Source of the DNA: Lapidilactobacillus bayanensis
GTDB lineage: Bacteria > Bacillota > Bacilli > Lactobacillales > Lactobacillaceae
Direction: 5' to 3'
Length of the DNA stretch: 64,000 nucleotides
Assembly (NCBI RefSeq): GCF_003946695.1
Contig: NZ_RHOX01000005.1
Location: forward strand, 46,947 to 110,946
Positions 52,092 through 60,996 of this stretch are shown piece by piece. How positions within the stretch are numbered: the stretch's first letter is position 1; each line of letters opens with the position of its first letter. Both the position numbers and the translations under genes were made by a program. The notes beneath the pieces are model-generated. The model saw only the letters and a list, made by a program, of their open reading frames with translations, was not told the DNA's origin and did no database searches.

Positions 52092-53408
52092 ATGCAAAAA
52101 AAGCTTGAACAAGTCTTAATGCCAGTTGCAACAAAGTTGGGTAACAACGTTGTACTAATGTCTCTACGTGATGGTTTTCTGATTATCACACCTTTAATTA
52201 TTGTCACTTCTATTTTCCTACTGATTGGTAACTTTCCGATTCCCGGATGGAATGAATTTTGGACCGGTGTATTGGGTCCACAGTGGTCCGAATGGTTTAG
52301 TTCCGTTTCTAATTCAGTATTTAGTTTTACAGGTTTATTAGCTTGTTTTGGGATTTCTTATGCTTATGGTAAGAACCGGGGTTTACAAGCTATTCATTCA
52401 AGTGCAGTTGCGATTATTTCGTTCCTGATTTTAACGCCAACTACTGTAACGTTGGGCAAGAAAACGGTTGGTGCAGTTCAGACGATGTATTTAGGACCAA
52501 ACGGAATTTTCTTGGGTATCTTTATTGCAATCGTCAGTGTTGAAATTTATCGCTTCGCAATTAAGCGTAATTGGACGATCAAAATGCCTGATGGTGTACC
52601 ACCGGCAGTGAGTCAGTCATTTGATGCATTAGTTCCTAGTGGATTGGTTGTTTTAATCTTCTTCTTGGTCCGCATTGGTTTTAGTATTACTAGCTTTGAG
52701 ACGGCTTATAATTTCATCTACACGATGTTGCAAGCACCATTAAAAGGGGCAGGCAATTCCTTGCCATCTGTGTTGTTGTATAACTTTATTGCGATGTTAC
52801 TATGGTGCTTTGGTATTAATGGTCCCACAATTACCAATAGTGTTTGGTCACCAATCTTCTTCGTTTTAACGCAAGATAACTTAACCGCATTTCAGAAGCA
52901 CTTACCTTTGCCACATATCTATACGCAACAATTTATTGATATTTTTACGACTTACGGTGGTGGCGGTAGTACCTTATCATTATTAATCGTCATGTTGACG
53001 GTCTGTCGTTCAAAGCGGGTGCGCGAATTAGGGAAGCTTGCAGTTTTACCTGGTATTTTTGGTATTAATGAGCCAATTATTTTCGGTTTGCCAGTCGTTC
53101 TTAATCCAATCATTGCAATTCCGTTCATTATCGTTCCAGTATTAAATACGTTAATTTCTGGACTTGTTTTTCAAGCTGGTTGGGTGCCATACACGAACGG
53201 GGTGATGTTGCCGTGGACTACGCCACCAATTATTTCCGGTTGGTTATCGACGGGTAGTTGGACCGGTTCCGTCTTACAAATATTCGAGCTGATTTTAGGT
53301 GTATTGATTTACTATCCATTCATCAAAATGTTGGATCGTCAATATTTATCAGAAGAACAAGCCGCGGCCAATAAGAATGATGTTGAGATCGATTTTGATG
53401 AAATTTAG
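52092..53408 (+). CDS. PTS sugar transporter EIIC (cellobiose/Lac family type)
   Basis: 438 residues, about ten membrane segments. Lac-family EIIC features: WCFGINGPTITNSVWSP and LPGIFGINEPIIFGLPVVLN. AGGGAGG ribosome site. No EIIA or EIIB gene is in the operon, so shared components are needed. Context suggests that the substrate is a glycosylated amino acid or peptide rather than a plain disaccharide (inference). Confidence 0.9.
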   Translation: MQKKLEQVLMPVATKLGNNVVLMSLRDGFLIITPLIIVTSIFLLIGNFPIPGWNEFWTGVLGPQWSEWFSSVSNSVFSFTGLLACFGISYAYGKNRGLQAIHSSAVAIISFLILTPTTVTLGKKTVGAVQTMYLGPNGIFLGIFIAIVSVEIYRFAIKRNWTIKMPDGVPPAVSQSFDALVPSGLVVLIFFLVRIGFSITSFETAYNFIYTMLQAPLKGAGNSLPSVLLYNFIAMLLWCFGINGPTITNSVWSPIFFVLTQDNLTAFQKHLPLPHIYTQQFIDIFTTYGGGGSTLSLLIVMLTVCRSKRVRELGKLAVLPGIFGINEPIIFGLPVVLNPIIAIPFIIVPVLNTLISGLVFQAGWVPYTNGVMLPWTTPPIISGWLSTGSWTGSVLQIFELILGVLIYYPFIKMLDRQYLSEEQAAANKNDVEIDFDEI

Positions 53409-53432
53409 TCCTGATAGAAAGAAGTTCTCACG

Positions 53433-54749
53433 ATGAAAGAGACTCGCACAGATTTTGCATCATTGTTCAGTCAATATGAAGAATCATTTTTAAGCGATTT
53501 GCGGCAGATCTTACGAGTGCCAAGTGTTAATGGGCCCAAAACTTTCGGTGCGCCATTTGGTATTGGGCCGAAGCGTATTTTGGAAAAGGTACTCGATATT
53601 GCCCGGCAAATGGATTTTCGAACTGGTCAAATTGACAATTGTGTTGGTTGGGCTGAGTATGGACCAACCGAAGCTGAGTGTCCTGAATATTTTGCAATTC
53701 TCGGGCACTTAGATGTTGTCGATGTTGAGGATGACTGGCAGTACGATCCATTTGATTTAACACGCGTCGATAATTTTATGTATGGTCGCGGTGTGTTGGA
53801 TAACAAAGGACCGATAATGGCGAATTTGTTTGCGCTCTATTTAATCAAGCAACAAGACATTAAGTTGCGGCAACGGGTGCGAATTATTTTTGGAACCGAT
53901 GAAGAATCAGGTAGTCGTGACATCCCTCATTATCTTAAAAAAGAACGGGCACCATATGCGGGTTACACACCAGACTGCAAATTTCCGGTGGTTTATGGCG
54001 AACGCGGTTTGTTGGATGTGCGGGTGAGTATGCCGATTACCGACGATTCTGCGACGCAAGTTAAATCATTGAGTGGTCATTTTGATCGCAGCTACTTGCC
54101 TGACAACGCCCAATTAATCTTTGCTGACGGTACAGTGAAGCATTATCATGGCAAAAAAGCACCAAGTAACGCACCAGAAATGGCTGAGAGTGTTCTGCCG
54201 CTCATTGTGACTGATTTAAAGCAATTGTCAGGTCAGATTGGCGAGTTTGGCCAATGGTTAGCAATTAACCTTGGTTCAGAAACAACGGGTCAAAGTTTAG
54301 GGATTGATTTTAAAGACGAGGCGTCTGGTGCACTTCAATTGGCTTTCTATGATTTAACAATTTCTAAGCAGGAAGTAGCTTGTCAACTAACTTGTCGCTA
54401 CCCAATTACTGTTACCGAAGAGCAACTGTTACAACGGCTACAACAAAAATTGTTGTCAACAATGACCTTGACTGTTAATCGTTCTTATCCATCACAAGTG
54501 ACAGATAAAGATACACCGTTGATCAAACGCTTGAGTGCAATTTATCAAGCCGATACTGGACTTGACGGTACGCCCGTTACGACCACTGGTGTCACTTATG
54601 CACGTGCGATGCCAAATATTTTTGCCTTTGGTCCCTCTTTTCCAGGACAAAAGGGGATTGCGCACAAAGGTGATGAATGGTTGCAATTTAGTGATTGGCG
54701 AATGATGATGCAGATTTATTACGACACATTGTTGTCCTTAAATGATTAG
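53433..54749 (+). CDS. M20 family metallopeptidase (PepV/Sapep-like)
   Basis: 438 residues. M20 zinc sites: GHLDVVDVEDDW (His and Asp), GRGVLDNKGP (bridging Asp), GTDEESGSRD (Glu-Glu catalytic pair) and near the end PGQKGIAHKGDEW (last His). PepV-type enzymes are cytosolic dipeptidases with broad substrates. As last gene of the operon it could release an amino acid from the substrate after glycosidic or asparaginase cleavage. A promoter for the M-box leader starts within 10 bp of its stop. Confidence 0.9.
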   Translation: MKETRTDFASLFSQYEESFLSDLRQILRVPSVNGPKTFGAPFGIGPKRILEKVLDIARQMDFRTGQIDNCVGWAEYGPTEAECPEYFAILGHLDVVDVEDDWQYDPFDLTRVDNFMYGRGVLDNKGPIMANLFALYLIKQQDIKLRQRVRIIFGTDEESGSRDIPHYLKKERAPYAGYTPDCKFPVVYGERGLLDVRVSMPITDDSATQVKSLSGHFDRSYLPDNAQLIFADGTVKHYHGKKAPSNAPEMAESVLPLIVTDLKQLSGQIGEFGQWLAINLGSETTGQSLGIDFKDEASGALQLAFYDLTISKQEVACQLTCRYPITVTEEQLLQRLQQKLLSTMTLTVNRSYPSQVTDKDTPLIKRLSAIYQADTGLDGTPVTTTGVTYARAMPNIFAFGPSFPGQKGIAHKGDEWLQFSDWRMMMQIYYDTLLSLND

Positions 54750-54756
54750 TTCTTTC

Positions 54757-54785
54757 TTGACATTAAGTTCGGACTGCCTTAGATT
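54757..54785 (+). promoter_or_regulatory. Promoter of the M-box/mgtA transcript
   Basis: -35 TTGACA (consensus), 17-bp spacer, -10 TAGATT; the riboswitch begins about 25 bp later. Confidence 0.65.
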
Positions 54786-54804
54786 GGATGCAGAGAATAA
54801 AATA

Positions 54805-55037
54805 TGATTTGTTAGGTGAGGCTCCTATACAAACACAGGCTACTGCCCAAAAACGTCGAGAGACACCAATGGGTAGAACAGGGATTGTCGAATACAAGGC
54901 TTTCCATAAAGTAGCTGTTATGTTGTCCGAGTGTCCATAATTACGACGATTGAGCAATACGTTGTATAATTTCGGACTCCGAATTACGGCATAACTACGT
55001 TGTACAGTGCTAAAGCCCAACGACTAGATCAATTGAG
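54805..55037 (+). ncRNA. M-box (ykoK leader) magnesium riboswitch aptamer
   Basis: The conserved M-box core is plain: GTTAGGTGAGGCTCCTAT at 54811, CTACTGCCCAAAAACGTC, GAGACACCAATGGGTAGAACA, and AGTGCTAAAGCCCAACGA at 55008. With bound Mg2+ the aptamer favours the downstream terminator and switches off the Mg2+ transporter gene. Compared with the known Bacillus leader there is an insertion of about 58 nt between TTGTCC (54925) and CGGCATA (54987), itself able to fold. mgtA starts about 700 bp downstream. Confidence 0.93.
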
Positions 55038-55058
55038 CTTATTTGTTAAGCTCTTTTA

Positions 55059-55093
55059 ACCTTTCGCTGAGTTTTAGCGAAAGGTCTTTTTTT
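55059..55093 (+). terminator. Expression-platform terminator of the M-box
   Basis: ACCTTTCGCT pairs with AGCGAAAGGT around GAGTTTT, followed by CTTTTTTT. A smaller stem GAGCTTA/TAAGCTC at 55035-55053 precedes it and may belong to the switch. Confidence 0.88.
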
Positions 55094-55097
55094 GTCA

Positions 55098-55217
55098 GAG
55101 TGCGGAGAAGCAACGAGTTGCTGGTATTAATTTAAGTGGAAAGATTGGTGCGTGTCAACGCAACAAGATTTTCATTTAAATTACGTACCAGCAGTTGCTT
55201 CGCAGCACGTTTCAAAA
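55098..55217 (+). repeat. Hairpin repeat unit D1
   Basis: Reverse orientation of clusters A-C: starts GAGTGCGGAGAAGCAACGAG and ends GCAGCACGTTTCAAAA. Arms TGCTGGTA, AATTTAA and GGAAA pair with their complements on the right; tip TGCGT/ACGCA with plus-strand loop GTCA. It starts five bases after the M-box terminator. Confidence 0.85.
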
Positions 55218-55220
55218 TCA

Positions 55221-55338
55221 GAGCGCGGAAAGGCAACGGGTTGGCGGTATGAATTTAAACGGGAAGATCGCTGCGTGTCAACGCAAGGAGATTCACGTTT
55301 AAATTCACTTTCGCCAGTTGCTTTGAGCACGTTTCAAA
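55221..55338 (+). repeat. Hairpin repeat unit D2
   Basis: GAGCGCGGAAAGGCAACGGG to TTTGAGCACGTTTCAAA. Arms GGCG.., GAATTTAAACG and GGAAGATC face GATTC.CGTTTAAATTC and CGCC; tip TGCGT/ACGCA with loop GTCA. Confidence 0.85.
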
Positions 55339-55342
55339 TTCA

Positions 55343-55458
55343 GAGTGCAAAAGGCAACGGGTTGATGGTCTAAATTTAAATGGAAAGATTGATGCATGCA
55401 AATGCAGCAAGATTTTCACTTAAATTTTGCACCATCAGTTGCTTTGAGCACGTTTCAA
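55343..55458 (+). repeat. Hairpin repeat unit D3
   Basis: GAGTGCAAAAGGCAACGGG to TTTGAGCACGTTTCAA. Arms TGATGGT, AAATTTAAATGGAAA pair with TTTTCACTTAAATTT and ACCATCA; tip TGCAT/ATGCA with loop GCAA. Confidence 0.85.
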
Positions 55459-55737
55459 CTAGCTGCTGATGGGAAAGATTTAACGTGTGATTTGCGGTGG
55501 TGTTCAGTGTCGACCTAATGAACAAAAGAAAGGGTGTGATTTCATTGGTAAAATTGTGTCATTAAAGTTGTTAACAGGATTGGTTTTTATTCAGCAGGTA
55601 AGGGAGATGGATGTTGATGGATGATGGTCACAGTTTTCAGTTGATTGTTGAAGCATTGGGTGTTGTGACGATCATTTGTCGACAACCCTTTGTTTCCACG
55701 ATTCGTGAGATTGGTTAAACGAAGAGGAGGAAACACA

Positions 55738-58371
55738 ATGAAGAAAAAGATTGATTACGATTCATTCGCTCGGGCAACAAGTGAGCAAATTGAGCAGAAA
55801 TTTGACACACCTAAAAGTGGGCTAACAGACACACAAGTTAAAGCATCTCGTCAAAAAAATGGTCGGAATAAGTTAACCTATCAGCAAAAAACGCCATTGT
55901 TGGTTGAAGCAATTGAGGCGTATATCACGCCATTTACACTCGTATTGATTGCTTTAGCGGTTATTTCATTTTTTACCGATTACGTTCATGCTGCACCAGC
56001 AGATAAAAGTTTGCTTGGTGTAGGAATTATTATCATCATGGTATTTATTAGCGGCACAATGTCGCTGATTCAATCGGTGCGTTCTAGTCAAGCGGCGACG
56101 CAAATGGAATCGTTGGTTCAAGTCAAGATTACGGTGAAGCGTGATGGTCAAAATTGCGAAGTGGACATGGACGATTTAGTTTGTGGTGATCGCGTTCAAC
56201 TTTCTGCCGGCGACATGATTTCTGCAGATATGCGTTTATTAGCTAGCAAAGATTTAACCATTTCTCAAGCAGCGTTAACCGGTGAGAGTTACCCGGTTGA
56301 GAAAAAAGCCGATACTGAAGTTGCCGAAGCGGCAACTGAAACGAGCTATCCTAATTTGGTTTTTATGGGGAGCAATGTCGTTAGTGGCACTGGTGAAGCA
56401 ATTGTGATTGCGACGGGCGACCACACAGTTTATGGCGCGGTCGTCAAAGATCTCGGTGAAAAACCGGTGGCGACTAATTTTGATATTGGCATCAAAAAAA
56501 CATCGTTATTGTTAATTCGATTCATGGCCTTAATGGCGCCGGCAGTGATCATTATTAACGGTTTCACTAAAGGCAACTGGGCGCAAGCGCTGATGTTTGG
56601 TTTATCAGTAGCCGTGGGATTAACGCCGCAAATGTTGCCGATGATTGTGACCACTAATTTAGTTCGTGGTGCTAAAAAAATGGCCGCTAAAGGCACAATT
56701 ATTAAACATCTTAGTGCAATTCAAAACTTTGGTGCCATTGATGTTCTTTGCACGGACAAAACTGGTACTTTGACGGAAGATCAAATTGTTTTGGATTCCT
56801 ATCTCAGTTGTACCGGTCATAAAGATGCTGATATTTTACAAGCAGCCTATTTAAATAGTTCTTTTCAAACTGGCTTGAAAAATTTAATGGACGGTGCAAT
56901 TATTCAAGCTGCAGAGCAGGCAAAGTTGTCGACGACGAACTTTGTTAAGGTTGATGAAATTCCTTTTGACTTTCAACGGCGGCGGATGAGTGTGGTGGTT
57001 GGCACTCGGAGTGGTCAAGTTCAGTTAATTACGAAAGGCGCCATTGAAGAGATGCTTGAAGTTGCCACGAAAATTAAGCTTAATGGCCAAGTTCAGGTGT
57101 TAGACATTGATGCGCGCCAACAAGTTTTACAACGGGTTGCGGCACTTAATCGTCAAGGCTTGCGAGTGATTGGCCTGGCGCAAAAAACGGTCGTTGCAAC
57201 CAAAACCGATTTTAACGTGACAGATGAAAACGAGATGACCTTAATTGGTTACTTAGCTTTCTTAGACCCACCTAAGGAAAGTGCCAAGACAGCGATTAAG
57301 GAATTAAAAAAACTTGAGGTTAATGTTAAAGTACTGACTGGTGATAATGCACTCGTTACTAGAGCAATGACCAAAAAGGTGGGTTTAGGTAACGCCGCAT
57401 TAATTACTGGTGAACAATTAAATTCGCTTGATCAAACGCAAATGGCGGCGGCTGTTGAACGTAATCAAATTTTCGTGAAGCTAAATCCGCAACAGAAAAA
57501 AGAAATTATGGGTTTATTGAAACAAAATGGTCACACTGTTGGTTTCATGGGCGATGGTATTAATGACGCGCCAGCGATGAAGACGGCAGATGTGGGAATT
57601 TCTGTTGATACAGCAGTTGATGTGGCGAAAGATTCAGCTGATGTTATTTTAACTGACAAGGATTTAGGTGTTTTAGAATCTGGATTACTAGTTGGTCGCG
57701 AAACTTTTGGCAACACGATGAAATATATTAAGGCCACAACTAGTTCTAATTTTGGTAATATGTTCTCTGTTTTAGCTGCCAGCCTTTTTCTGCCATTTCT
57801 ACCGATGTTGCCGATTCAATTGTTGTTATTGAATTTAATCTACGATTTATCTTGTTTATCAATTCCTTGGGATAAAATGGATCCGGAGTTCCTGCAACAT
57901 CCGAAGCAATGGACGGCGGATAGCATTGGTAAATTTATGTTTTGGTTTGGACCGACGAGTTCAATTTTTGATATTACCACTTATGCTTTAATGTATTTTA
58001 TGATCTGTCCAATGGTTATTGGCGGATCGTACACATCGTTAACGCCAAAACAGCAATTAGCGTTTGCCGCGTTATTCCATGCGGGTTGGTTCGTCGAGTC
58101 GATGTGGACGCAGACGTTAGTCTTACATTCATTGCGGACACCTAAAGTACCATTTTTGCAAAGCACCGCTGCTAAACCCATGTTAATTGCTTCTGCTGTG
58201 GAAATTATTTTTGGTTCCATACTGCCTTTCACATTCTTAGGTCGAGATATTGGTTTAAGTGCGCTGCCAGGTATTTATTGGCCGTGGTTACTGCTAACAG
58301 TGATTGCATATTTGATCTTAGTTACAATCGCCAAGCAATTGTATGTTCGTAAGTTTAAAGAATTGTTGTAA
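55738..58371 (+). CDS. mgtA: Magnesium-translocating P-type ATPase
   Basis: 878 residues from the ATG at 55738 (GAGGAGG upstream). P3B-type ATPase: actuator domain with ALTGESYPVEK, phosphorylation site CTDKTGTLTED (Asp340), the hinge motif GFMGDGINDAPAMK, and about ten membrane segments including LPIQLLLLNLIYDLSCLSIP. It imports Mg2+ using ATP. Control by the M-box leader upstream fits this job. The open frame runs 48 bp further upstream without a ribosome site. Confidence 0.95.
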   Translation: MKKKIDYDSFARATSEQIEQKFDTPKSGLTDTQVKASRQKNGRNKLTYQQKTPLLVEAIEAYITPFTLVLIALAVISFFTDYVHAAPADKSLLGVGIIIIMVFISGTMSLIQSVRSSQAATQMESLVQVKITVKRDGQNCEVDMDDLVCGDRVQLSAGDMISADMRLLASKDLTISQAALTGESYPVEKKADTEVAEAATETSYPNLVFMGSNVVSGTGEAIVIATGDHTVYGAVVKDLGEKPVATNFDIGIKKTSLLLIRFMALMAPAVIIINGFTKGNWAQALMFGLSVAVGLTPQMLPMIVTTNLVRGAKKMAAKGTIIKHLSAIQNFGAIDVLCTDKTGTLTEDQIVLDSYLSCTGHKDADILQAAYLNSSFQTGLKNLMDGAIIQAAEQAKLSTTNFVKVDEIPFDFQRRRMSVVVGTRSGQVQLITKGAIEEMLEVATKIKLNGQVQVLDIDARQQVLQRVAALNRQGLRVIGLAQKTVVATKTDFNVTDENEMTLIGYLAFLDPPKESAKTAIKELKKLEVNVKVLTGDNALVTRAMTKKVGLGNAALITGEQLNSLDQTQMAAAVERNQIFVKLNPQQKKEIMGLLKQNGHTVGFMGDGINDAPAMKTADVGISVDTAVDVAKDSADVILTDKDLGVLESGLLVGRETFGNTMKYIKATTSSNFGNMFSVLAASLFLPFLPMLPIQLLLLNLIYDLSCLSIPWDKMDPEFLQHPKQWTADSIGKFMFWFGPTSSIFDITTYALMYFMICPMVIGGSYTSLTPKQQLAFAALFHAGWFVESMWTQTLVLHSLRTPKVPFLQSTAAKPMLIASAVEIIFGSILPFTFLGRDIGLSALPGIYWPWLLLTVIAYLILVTIAKQLYVRKFKELL

Positions 58372-58586
58372 AAAAGTTATTGAAGTCAGACTTTAGACCG
58401 GCGAATCGAAACAACACAATTGTATAATGAAGATAATGAAATGGTAATTGAAAACGGTACTAAAAAATTTAGGCTACCTGTTGATTTTATCAGATAATCG
58501 GTTTATAATGACACTTTGTCACATGACATAGTGTCATTTATTTTGCTTTCATTTTGAAATTAAATTTTTAACGAAGGAGGATTATC

Positions 58587-59267
58587 ATGCCAAGTAAAAC
58601 TTTTTTAGGTTTGCCTGCAGAGAAACAAGTTAAGATTATCGCAGCGGCACGAGAAGCTTTTTCACAGGCGCCATATTCTGAAGTTACAATTACAGATATT
58701 ATTAAGCTTGCAGAGATTCCCCGCGGCAGTTTTTATCAATACTTTAAAGATAAAGAAGATATTTATTTTTACTTATTAGAAACTTTCCGTCAAGATTTCA
58801 AAGATATTTTATCCAATAACTTGCAAGAGCAGCAGGGCGATTTATTTGCTGCTTTTAGCATCACCTTTCATGAAATGTTGAAGTTTTTATCGACAACGAT
58901 TGATCGACGTTTATTGCAAAATATTTTTATGGAAATGGACTATCGCGGTTATCAGCATTTATTGAAGCGTGAATTTCATCATCCTCATCATCAAGGTCAC
59001 GAACCGGGTCACCTATCAGAATGGCAACAATCAATCAAAGATCAAACAGATTTTTCGAAATTGCGGGTTTCCCAAGATGAATTCGATTTGATGTTGCACA
59101 TGTTATTAGGATTCATGGGACAATCAGTTGCCCGTTACTTTATGGCACAACGCGATCCAGAACGAAAGATGACACCAGAACTTTATGAACATAAGTTTGA
59201 TTTATTACTTGATTGGTTTGAACATGGTGTTTTAAAAGAAAATGCGGGGAGGGAACTGAATGCTTAA
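58587..59267 (+). CDS. TetR family transcriptional regulator
   Basis: 226 residues, GGAGGA ribosome site. N-terminal TetR helix-turn-helix (YSEVTITDIIKLAEIPRGSF, YQYFKDKEDIYFYLL); helical ligand domain after that, with a His-rich loop (HHPHHQGHEPGH, about residues 131-142) that could bind metal or be only a linker. The last codons overlap the start of the ABC gene. It likely represses the exporter operon. Confidence 0.92.
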   Translation: MPSKTFLGLPAEKQVKIIAAAREAFSQAPYSEVTITDIIKLAEIPRGSFYQYFKDKEDIYFYLLETFRQDFKDILSNNLQEQQGDLFAAFSITFHEMLKFLSTTIDRRLLQNIFMEMDYRGYQHLLKREFHHPHHQGHEPGHLSEWQQSIKDQTDFSKLRVSQDEFDLMLHMLLGFMGQSVARYFMAQRDPERKMTPELYEHKFDLLLDWFEHGVLKENAGRELNA

Positions 59268-60996
59268 ACTTGCCAAAAAACGCGTCTCAAGCTGGGCGGT
59301 CTTGTTTGCTGTTTTATTCATGATCGGTCAAGTCGTCACGAGTTTATATTTACCAAATTTAACTTCAGATCTAGTTAACTATGGTGTTGCTAAAGGCGAC
59401 ACGAATTATATTTGGAGTGCCGGAATGAAAATGCTGGTTGTTTCGGTTTTGTCAGTTATTTTTTCATTTGGCAATGTGTTACTTGCCGCGCAAACGTCAC
59501 AGGGTTTAGGTAAGAAATTACGTCAAGATATTTATCGTAAAGTTCTGAATATGTCGAACGATGAATTCGATCAAGTTGGAACTTCTTCGTTAATTACTAG
59601 AACGACTAATGATGTGGTCCAAATCCAAAACGTGGCGATGATGACATTACGTATGATGATTATGGCGCCGATCATGTTAGTTGGTGCCAGTTTCATGGCC
59701 TATCAAAAAGATGCGCAATTAACTAGTATCTTTGTCGTCGTTATTCCCATTATGATTGTTTTTGTCGGTGTGGTGATGTTCTTCGCTGTCCCATTATTCA
59801 AAGCGATGCAGACTAAAACGGACCGTTTGAACTTGGTTTTCCGTGAGGGATTAACTGGCGTGCGCGTTATTCGGGCATTTGTTCGTGATAAATTTGAACA
59901 GAAACGCTTCGATGATGCTAACGTTGACTACACTAAGAATGCGCGCAAGGTTTACTCAATTATGGCGGTAATGTTTCCGTTAATGACATTAATTATGAGT
60001 GGCACAAACATTGCCATTATCTGGAATGGTGGTCATTTAATTGCCAACCAAGCGATGGCTGTTGGTAATATGTTAGCCTTCATGACTTACGCTATGCAGA
60101 TCTTAATGAGTTTCATGATGCTCTCGATGGTTTTCGTTTTCATTCCGCGTGGACAAGCTTCTGCTGATCGGATTAACAAGGTGCTTGATCTGCAATCTGA
60201 TATTAAAGATAGCAATCAACCCAAGGACTTTTCTAAAAGTACACCAGCTAGTCTTGACTTTGATCAGGTTGACTTCCGTTATCATGGTGCCGAAGATCCA
60301 GCCTTAACCGGTGTTGATGCCCATATTAAAGCCGGGCAGATTTTGGCAATTATTGGTGGGACTGGTTCGGGTAAATCAACCTTAATTAACTTGATTCCGC
60401 GTTTTTACGATGTCGAATCAGGTGCGGTCAGAGTTAACGGCCTAGATGTTAAAGACGTTGACCAACATGCACTACAAGATCAAATTTCATTAGTACCGCA
60501 AAAGGCCGTCCTCTTCAAAGGAACCTTACGTGAGAACTTACTTTATGGGAATGCTAACGCAACGGATGATGACTTGTGGCACGCACTAGAAATTGCCCAA
60601 TCAGCTGATTTTGTTAAAGAATCTGATGGCCTTGATACGTTTGTTGAACAAGGTGGTAACAACTTTTCCGGTGGTCAAAAGCAACGTTTAGCAATTGCAC
60701 GAGCTTTAGTTAAACAGGCTGCTATTTATGTCTTCGATGATTCTTTCTCAGCTTTAGATTTCAAGACTGATGCGAATTTGCGTAAGGCATTACGTGAAGA
60801 TGAAATGATCCAAAAGGCAGTCGTTGTGATTGTTGGACAACGGGTTTCAACCGTTGCTGATGCAGATCAGATTATTGTCTTAGATGACGGTAAGATGGTC
60901 GGCTTAGGCACACATACTGAGTTAAAAGCGAATAACGAAACTTATCGTGAAATTGTTGAATCACAAATTAAGGAAGGGGATGAACCGAATGAGTGA
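59260..60996 (+). CDS. Heterodimeric multidrug ABC exporter, subunit 1 (LmrC/BmrC-like)
   Basis: 578 residues, fused membrane (six segments) and ATPase domain. Walker A IGGTGSGKST, signature FSGGQKQRLAIARAL, but Walker B is IYVFDDSF: Asp494 replaces the catalytic Glu and the switch position reads GQR instead of H. This marks the degenerate subunit of a heterodimeric type IV exporter, with the second subunit immediately downstream (overlap 8 bp). Typical substrates are drugs or toxic amphiphiles. AGGGAGG ribosome site inside the tetR end. Confidence 0.9.
   Translation: MLKLAKKRVSSWAVLFAVLFMIGQVVTSLYLPNLTSDLVNYGVAKGDTNYIWSAGMKMLVVSVLSVIFSFGNVLLAAQTSQGLGKKLRQDIYRKVLNMSNDEFDQVGTSSLITRTTNDVVQIQNVAMMTLRMMIMAPIMLVGASFMAYQKDAQLTSIFVVVIPIMIVFVGVVMFFAVPLFKAMQTKTDRLNLVFREGLTGVRVIRAFVRDKFEQKRFDDANVDYTKNARKVYSIMAVMFPLMTLIMSGTNIAIIWNGGHLIANQAMAVGNMLAFMTYAMQILMSFMMLSMVFVFIPRGQASADRINKVLDLQSDIKDSNQPKDFSKSTPASLDFDQVDFRYHGAEDPALTGVDAHIKAGQILAIIGGTGSGKSTLINLIPRFYDVESGAVRVNGLDVKDVDQHALQDQISLVPQKAVLFKGTLRENLLYGNANATDDDLWHALEIAQSADFVKESDGLDTFVEQGGNNFSGGQKQRLAIARALVKQAAIYVFDDSFSALDFKTDANLRKALREDEMIQKAVVVIVGQRVSTVADADQIIVLDDGKMVGLGTHTELKANNETYREIVESQIKEGDEPNE

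Noticed and set aside
55152..55373. Open frame across the D repeat array
   Set aside because: It is made of hairpin repeat sequence, lacks a ribosome site, and similar frames arise by chance in other copies (31222-31482, 3728-3931).
55098..55458. CRISPR-like regular spacing of repeats (about 120 bp)
   Set aside because: Units are whole hairpins joined end to end, with no short repeats separated by unique spacers and no cas genes.
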